From Candidatus Thorarchaeota archaeon MP11T_1 (GTDB lineage Archaea; Asgardarchaeota; Thorarchaeia; Thorarchaeales; Thorarchaeaceae): a stretch of DNA of 26,343 nt. The stretch spans positions 1 to 26,343 of the forward strand of contig PJET01000011.1 of the NCBI GenBank assembly GCA_002825515.1, read 5' to 3'. The notes under the pieces were generated by a model, which was given only the letters and a program-made list of their open reading frames with translations, did no database searches and had not been told where the DNA came from. Within the stretch, counting starts at the first letter, position 1. Each line of letters opens with the position of its first letter. The translations under genes were made by a program, and so were the position numbers. This document shows positions 21,059-26,343 of this stretch, piece by piece.

Positions 21059-24000
21059 TTATTCTACAGGTGCAGCTGAATCGATTCTTGGATAGAGGTC
21101 TGTGAAGATTCGAACCGCCTCTTCATACCTCTCACGTGTCATTTCATGATGTGAGAAGCGAGCCTCTTCGTATGTCTGTACGAATTGTTCAACAGTCGCA
21201 CCATCGAGGGGAATTGCCTGTAAGACCCGATCCAAATACTCACGAGCGGTTTCAGAATGGCCTCTTTCAGAACCCATCTTAGTGCCGCACATCTGCTCAA
21301 AAGTACGATAGGCTAGAGTGATAGACGCACCGTACTTTCCAGAGTCTGCGAGCTTCTTGATGTTTCGTAGTTTGGTCGGAATATCAATTCCTCTCGAAAT
21401 TACAGGACTGCGGAACATTCCTCTTACTATGTACAGGTACGCCAAAACAGCGACTACTGCACCTACAAGCAAGACGCTTGCTATCAGTAAATCTGTTCCT
21501 TGCAATGGATTACCACCTGTTGTTTGTATATTGATTGTGAACGTATTAGATTGAATATTACCAACTTGTGTTGATAAGAGCGTGACTCTATAATTGATGA
21601 CTGTCCCATCAGCTTGCGCTGATACTGGATGTCTAAATCTCCCATCTGTATCCGTAATATAGGGATACACATCAGTACCATTGTAATTCAACCGTACTGG
21701 ACGAAATCTAATAGGATTACCTTCTGAATCTTGAATGGTGACTTCTATGTTGAATGCCAGACCAGGATTTACCCTGCTGGGAGTTGCTGAGAATACTGGA
21801 TCGTTAAAGATGTGAATTGATTCGACAGACTCAGCGGAATCGGGATTGATGTACAATGCACCAGTGTATTCAGCCAAGACCTCAAAATATCCATCACCCT
21901 CATCCCAAGACAAAGGCACTGTCAAAATGAATTCCATCCCCTGTGCATTAATGAGTTGAACATCAGTTATGTATGTAGAACCAAGGTAGACTTCCACCCA
22001 TTCTCCATGAAGATAGGTTCCACTATCATCCTCGAGTTGAAGAATTGCAGAAAACGTTTCACCTGGTATTAGTGAGAGTTGATTCGTTTGAACATAGACT
22101 CTTGAGTCTATATAGACCAAAATTGTCCAATTTGTAGGACCATTTCTAAACTCATGGTATGTTGATATGACACGCACACTGATGATATATGAACCACCTG
22201 GTTGAGTGGTGGGAACTTGAAGCGAGATGGAATATCTGCCATCTGCTGCAGTGACATCTGTTGCAAAAGTTCCAGCTCCATCTGCCAATGCCTCTACAGT
22301 GACTCCATCTGCTGCAAAGCCACCATCATTGAGAATATACCCTGTAATAACTAATGTATCTCCACGACTAATAGTATTGTCTACAGGTTCAGGGTCCATA
22401 AAGACATCTACGCGCTCAAGAACCGTGACATCTTCAAAAGAGTTCGATGTATCAGAAACACCCCAGGCTATTGATGGGGGGGTGAACACAGCAGCTCCTG
22501 AAAGGACACCAATTTCGTTAGAATAAGGTATGGGATGGACATAGCTAAAGGCTCCAGCCACGGGGTCACTAATGGTGATTGTAGTGAGAAGATTTCCGCC
22601 CCACCAAATCCCGAGATTATATCCTACCAATGGAGTACCATTGACAAACTGCAGTGTACCTGAAAATGTCAGACTACCACCTAAGTACACTGTTGTGGAG
22701 CCCACAGCAGTTGTGATAGAAACCCTATAGATATCTATTAGTAGAGGGACTCGCGGCGACTCTCCAAATGTTGCATATCCAGCAGGGTCAATGTATGCCC
22801 ATACCTCCCTGGAACCAATGAGACCAAGGTCATCAGGAATTGGATATAGATATGAAAACCTGCCACTGCCATCGGTCAGAAAATCAATAACAAAGGGACC
22901 GTTTCCTCCAAAATAGTCGCCCCAGTAAAAGTCAACAGGCGAGTTAGCATATGGAGTGCCATTGTCCCATGTCACTCTGCCAGTGATGTTCAGTACTTGA
23001 TCCAAATAGATGGTTGTTGGTGTCACTGTGAACTCTGGCCAAAGATAACCAGGTGCAATTACTTCAATCTGCGGCAATGCAAACGAAGCATCGGTTATCC
23101 AAGGATATAGCGAGTTGAATTCAATAAACAAGTCATAGAAACCTGGTGGAAGAGTTCCAGGAATGTCCCAGCTCAGAGAGAACGAACCATCTGACGCTGT
23201 CACATCTGTGGCTCTAGTGGTTCCTAGAAGTGTCAGTTCAACTGTTGCACCAATATAGGGAGTGATAGGAAGTACGTACTCGAGATTTCCAGTAGCAACT
23301 ACAGTTTCACCTAATCTGTACAAGACCACTGGGAGATTTACGCTAGTGAATGTTGTCTGCCACTGGTTTAATGTGAGGATATTATGGACTGATTCATTTG
23401 AAGCATGAAAGATTGTTCCAGCGTATACACCATAGACCTCAATACCGGTCCTGACGCTGTCCCAGCTCATTCCAGAGTAGTAAAGATCACCCTGACCAGT
23501 TCCATCTGTTATGATATTACCCAAGAATGGAAGAGGCAAAGTTCCATTGTTCCAATATATGGAAACTGTAGCACTTGATAGTGCAGTACTGTTGTGTGCA
23601 AAGTAAGCATATACATGAACAGTAAGTGTTTCATTTTGCATGACGGGATTTGGGTTGATTGTCACATCGAGATTGATTGCGTACTTTATCCGAGTGATAT
23701 CAAAGAATGTGACCGTATCATTGTTCAGAGGGTTTGTACTAATGTATAAGGCTCGAAAGTAGATAATACCTTCATCATATGTTACAAAGCTAAGTGATGT
23801 AAGAAAGCCTCCAGTTGAATTCGTTGTTGAATTATCAAGATCAGCCCAACCAACACCATCCCAATATGAAAGATACACTGTTTCACCAGCTAAGGGTGGT
23901 GCACCTCCAAGATATGTGAGCACACCTTCAATATCGAAAAGTTGTTCATCAACGTAGAGTTGAGTTGGTGCTGAGATTGTTATCTCAAGGTAGTATCTTT

Positions 24001-26343
24001 GAAGCTGTATTTGAGGGGCTATTGAGCTGAATGCATCATCATAGATGGGAGTCCACGAAGTCCAGTTCACATAGACATCTATGAGTCCCGGATCATCCTG
24101 TGTTGGAGTACAGTTATAGAGCATCTGATAGTAACCAGTTGCATCAGTGGTCTTGGTGAAAAGGAAGGTTCCAGAAGCGTTGACCCAGTGGATATAGACT
24201 GTTTCAAACTGGATTGGGGTTCCATTTGAAAACTGGAGATTTCCATAAAGTAGAATGGTTTCATTCAGATAATAGAATGTGAAGTCTTCTTGAATCGAGA
24301 TGAGTGTACCAGTGGCTTGAACATCGAGGGCTTCATGGAGAGACTCACCGTCATAGACCGTGTAGTATGGCGATGTGTAATTTGCCCAGATATATACCAG
24401 TTCAGTTGCCTGTCCAATTGGTATGGTGTATTGATAGAAATAGCCCCCTGTGGCATTGGTCATGTCACTTCCAATGTAGAAAACCCCAGTGCTGTTCTGC
24501 AACCAGAAGTTGACCCATTCATTAGCCATGTAATATAATGGAGCCTCTGGGAGAGTTAAATTACCCTGAATATCAACCGGTTGAAGAAGAAACACAGGAT
24601 CAGGTGTGATGAAAATTGGGTCAAGAGAGACATCAAGTTTCTTCACATTTGTAAACAGATGCACAGATTCAGAGCTTGCTAGAGTAGGTTCAACTGATGT
24701 GAAGTTTGACCAGTACTCAATCGGACCTTCATCAGATTCGAGAACCGTGTAATTGAGTTCATAATAACCATCCAATGCAGTGAGTACAGTCCCCAAAAGA
24801 AAAGTTGACCCATTGTTCCAATAGATTTCAACCCAACGACCACCAATACCAGTGCCATTGGTCACATGAGTCAAGTATCCAGAGATTGTGAGATTCCAGC
24901 TAACATATAGTGGGTCTGGCAATCCCAAGATTGATAGTTGTGTGCCACTTGAGCCCACATTTACTGGAATAGAAACACTCCAATTTCCCTCAATCAATGA
25001 CCATGGTGAACTCCAGTTTGCATACGCAAAATATGTGCCATCAGGCTGAGAGATAGGTATAACATAGCTCCACGAGAAACCTCCTGTGGAGTTCAAACTT
25101 TGTGTCGTATTGGCTTGAGTTGAGAAGAAGACTCCTACTTGTTGTCCCGTAGGTAGAACTGTGCCATTTAGCAGATAGGCAACGCCATCATAGTAGACTG
25201 TTCCGCCTGCAGAAACATCGGTTGGAAATACATACAGATCAAATCCCACACGTCCCCAGACTGTGACAGTGGAATTGTTACTTGATCGAGCTGGATTGAG
25301 TCGAGGAATACCATATTGGTCCCAGTCTCCAAGATACCATGACCAGACCTCATGAGACCCTACAGTCATACGTGAAAGGTCCATTGGGTCAACATAGATG
25401 TCTAGTTCGTAATAGCCATATTCGTCAATACTTGCATTTCCCATGAATGAGTTGTCCCAATAAATCCCAATGTTCCGATTATCATGATTTGAGCTGTTGA
25501 CTGGGACTCCTCCTACCTTCATAGTTCCGTAGACATGAATAGTGTCCTCCCAAAATGCAAGGTGGGTGTCTATACCTTGACTCACGTTGAGTTGTCTTGT
25601 TTCGCTGAGAATAAACCCATTAGTTCCAATTGAGGGGGGTAGAAATGAATAGGGGTCTGGCGTTCCCACAGCATAGATAGATGTTCGATTTGTAATCGAT
25701 AGCGTTGATGTAGTCCAAGTTGCTGAAATAATATGATAGTCTACAGATGACCCATCAGGAAACGTGTGCATGATATTTGCAATGGGGGGGTTGGGTAATT
25801 GTCCAATTGTTGCTGTTCCTATAAACACAGAGTCAGTTTCATCATAGAAAGTAATTCTTTCAGGGGTTGTGACTGGAACACCATCTATGGTAATTGCAGC
25901 GCTCAAACTGAATGGAACACCAATCTGTTCCCATGGTTGTCCATTGGTTGGCCAAACAAGAAGCTGTACATTTGGTAGAGGTGTGTTGGTTGGATCTTCA
26001 CTACCGCCCATGTCACTTGGTAGCATTGCTGGGATGACTTGAATCCATTCACCCCCTGTCGGAGACCCTGACATTGGAATGAAGACCTCAGACCAGAAAG
26101 TCATGTGTCTGACTTTGAGCTCTCTATAACTGCTAGTTGGGTCTGGGTCACCAACCGCATATCCAAGTGCTAATCGTGCTGGGACACCCAAATATCGCAT
26201 GAAGACACAATATGCAGTAGCAAAGTCCATAGGTAGACCGCCACCACGTTCGAGAAACCAGTCAGTCACCTCTTGGCCATCAGGTCTATCACTTAATGCA
26301 GCAGCATCTGTCCTGACTTCAAAAGTGCTCTGGAAATAGAGTT
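21059..26343 (-). CDS. giant surface protein: transglutaminase-like domain, Ig-like repeats, DUF4129-like tail (5' end outside window)
   Basis: At least 1760 aa; the frame is open to the window edge, so GTG 26269 is not the start. The visible N-terminus is a transglutaminase-like core (LPMDFATAYCVFMRYLGVPA, LALGYAVG, HMTFWSEVFIP). The position of the catalytic Cys (three before FA) is Pro, and the DPT Asp appears as Ile in VIPAM, so it is probably inactive. About 13 Ig-like repeats of 100-120 residues follow, each with a G-x-L opening, NGTP-type turn, [VI]-x-[IF]-x-W strand and GxYxxxYxxP strand; NxS/T sequons are frequent. Near the end a span (LLIASVLLVGAVVAVLAYLYIV) is followed by a DUF4129-like cytosolic helix bundle (GASITLAYRTFEQMCGTKMG, SETAREYLDRVL, YEEARFSHHEM). 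It heads the gene train. Confidence 0.85.
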   Translation of the reverse strand, partial: LYFQSTFEVRTDAAALSDRPDGQEVTDWFLERGGGLPMDFATAYCVFMRYLGVPARLALGYAVGDPDPTSSYRELKVRHMTFWSEVFIPMSGSPTGGEWIQVIPAMLPSDMGGSEDPTNTPLPNVQLLVWPTNGQPWEQIGVPFSLSAAITIDGVPVTTPERITFYDETDSVFIGTATIGQLPNPPIANIMHTFPDGSSVDYHIISATWTTSTLSITNRTSIYAVGTPDPYSFLPPSIGTNGFILSETRQLNVSQGIDTHLAFWEDTIHVYGTMKVGGVPVNSSNHDNRNIGIYWDNSFMGNASIDEYGYYELDIYVDPMDLSRMTVGSHEVWSWYLGDWDQYGIPRLNPARSSNNSTVTVWGRVGFDLYVFPTDVSAGGTVYYDGVAYLLNGTVLPTGQQVGVFFSTQANTTQSLNSTGGFSWSYVIPISQPDGTYFAYANWSSPWSLIEGNWSVSIPVNVGSSGTQLSILGLPDPLYVSWNLTISGYLTHVTNGTGIGGRWVEIYWNNGSTFLLGTVLTALDGYYELNYTVLESDEGPIEYWSNFTSVEPTLASSESVHLFTNVKKLDVSLDPIFITPDPVFLLQPVDIQGNLTLPEAPLYYMANEWVNFWLQNSTGVFYIGSDMTNATGGYFYQYTIPIGQATELVYIWANYTSPYYTVYDGESLHEALDVQATGTLISIQEDFTFYYLNETILLYGNLQFSNGTPIQFETVYIHWVNASGTFLFTKTTDATGYYQMLYNCTPTQDDPGLIDVYVNWTSWTPIYDDAFSSIAPQIQLQRYYLEITISAPTQLYVDEQLFDIEGVLTYLGGAPPLAGETVYLSYWDGVGWADLDNSTTNSTGGFLTSLSFVTYDEGIIYFRALYISTNPLNNDTVTFFDITRIKYAINLDVTINPNPVMQNETLTVHVYAYFAHNSTALSSATVSIYWNNGTLPLPFLGNIITDGTGQGDLYYSGMSWDSVRTGIEVYGVYAGTIFHASNESVHNILTLNQWQTTFTSVNLPVVLYRLGETVVATGNLEYVLPITPYIGATVELTLLGTTRATDVTASDGSFSLSWDIPGTLPPGFYDLFIEFNSLYPWITDASFALPQIEVIAPGYLWPEFTVTPTTIYLDQVLNITGRVTWDNGTPYANSPVDFYWGDYFGGNGPFVIDFLTDGSGRFSYLYPIPDDLGLIGSREVWAYIDPAGYATFGESPRVPLLIDIYRVSITTAVGSTTVYLGGSLTFSGTLQFVNGTPLVGYNLGIWWGGNLLTTITISDPVAGAFSYVHPIPYSNEIGVLSGAAVFTPPSIAWGVSDTSNSFEDVTVLERVDVFMDPEPVDNTISRGDTLVITGYILNDGGFAADGVTVEALADGAGTFATDVTAADGRYSISLQVPTTQPGGSYIISVRVISTYHEFRNGPTNWTILVYIDSRVYVQTNQLSLIPGETFSAILQLEDDSGTYLHGEWVEVYLGSTYITDVQLINAQGMEFILTVPLSWDEGDGYFEVLAEYTGALYINPDSAESVESIHIFNDPVFSATPSRVNPGLAFNIEVTIQDSEGNPIRFRPVRLNYNGTDVYPYITDTDGRFRHPVSAQADGTVINYRVTLLSTQVGNIQSNTFTINIQTTGGNPLQGTDLLIASVLLVGAVVAVLAYLYIVRGMFRSPVISRGIDIPTKLRNIKKLADSGKYGASITLAYRTFEQMCGTKMGSERGHSETAREYLDRVLQAIPLDGATVEQFVQTYEEARFSHHEMTRERYEEAVRIFTDLYPRIDSAAPVE

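Overview
The window reads as archaeal, most likely an Asgard archaeon close to Thorarchaeia. The reasons are: two tandem small proteins with the profilin pattern (11444-11830 and 10984-11358), an actin-regulator family known in archaea essentially from Asgards; archaeal TATA boxes about 25-40 bp before starts; short or absent leaders mixed with GGTGA-type ribosome binding sites; TrmB, M42 and OPT family genes; and a very large N-glycosylation-rich surface protein. The lineage call is inference from these families. No rRNA, tRNA, CRISPR array, IS element or phage gene was seen.

Layout. 2-292: tail of a protein with an immunoglobulin-like (Ig-like) domain. 368-1429: M42 metallo-aminopeptidase. 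1419-3085: short NfeD-type membrane protein (-) and an MFS transporter (+) leaving a shared promoter region. 3160-3999: double-GNAT protein. 4017-7271 (-): three-gene ABC exporter operon (ATPase, then two ABC-2 permeases), with a 91-aa winged-helix-like gene (7386-7661) diverging from it across a region holding a 12-bp perfect inverted repeat. 7736-8566: TrmB-family regulator behind a palindromic operator candidate. 8652-9458: methyltransferase with a zinc finger. 9459-10193: a 735-bp stretch without an annotated-size gene. It holds a candidate operon of mini-ORFs on the minus strand behind a good TATA box, a cluster of GGTTTG/CAAACC half-sites, a long dyad, and a structured leader before a winged-helix regulator (10194-10949). 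10984-11830 (-): the two profilin-like genes. 11959-12270: YggU/DUF167 protein. 12344-14893: OPT-family transporter with an unusual N-terminal membrane extension built from a 100-residue tandem duplication.

14890-26343 (-) is one long gene train, in transcription order: a >1760-aa surface protein (transglutaminase-like fold, about 13 Ig-like repeats, one membrane span, DUF4129-like tail), a DUF4350-type membrane protein, a MoxR AAA+ ATPase, a DUF58/von Willebrand-like protein, a multi-span membrane protein with a highly charged tail, and a DHH phosphoesterase. Spacings are -26 to +21 bp, so they are probably co-transcribed. MoxR + DUF58 + transglutaminase/DUF4129 + DUF4350 is a recurring but poorly understood neighbourhood. 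Here the transglutaminase-like domain appears to lack its catalytic Cys and Asp, the surface part is greatly enlarged, and the membrane protein probably starts at a CTG codon overlapping the upstream stop.

The most unusual points are the profilin pair, the apparent pseudo-transglutaminase surface system, the CTG start, the mini-ORF operon and structured leader in 9459-10193, and the duplicated OPT extension.
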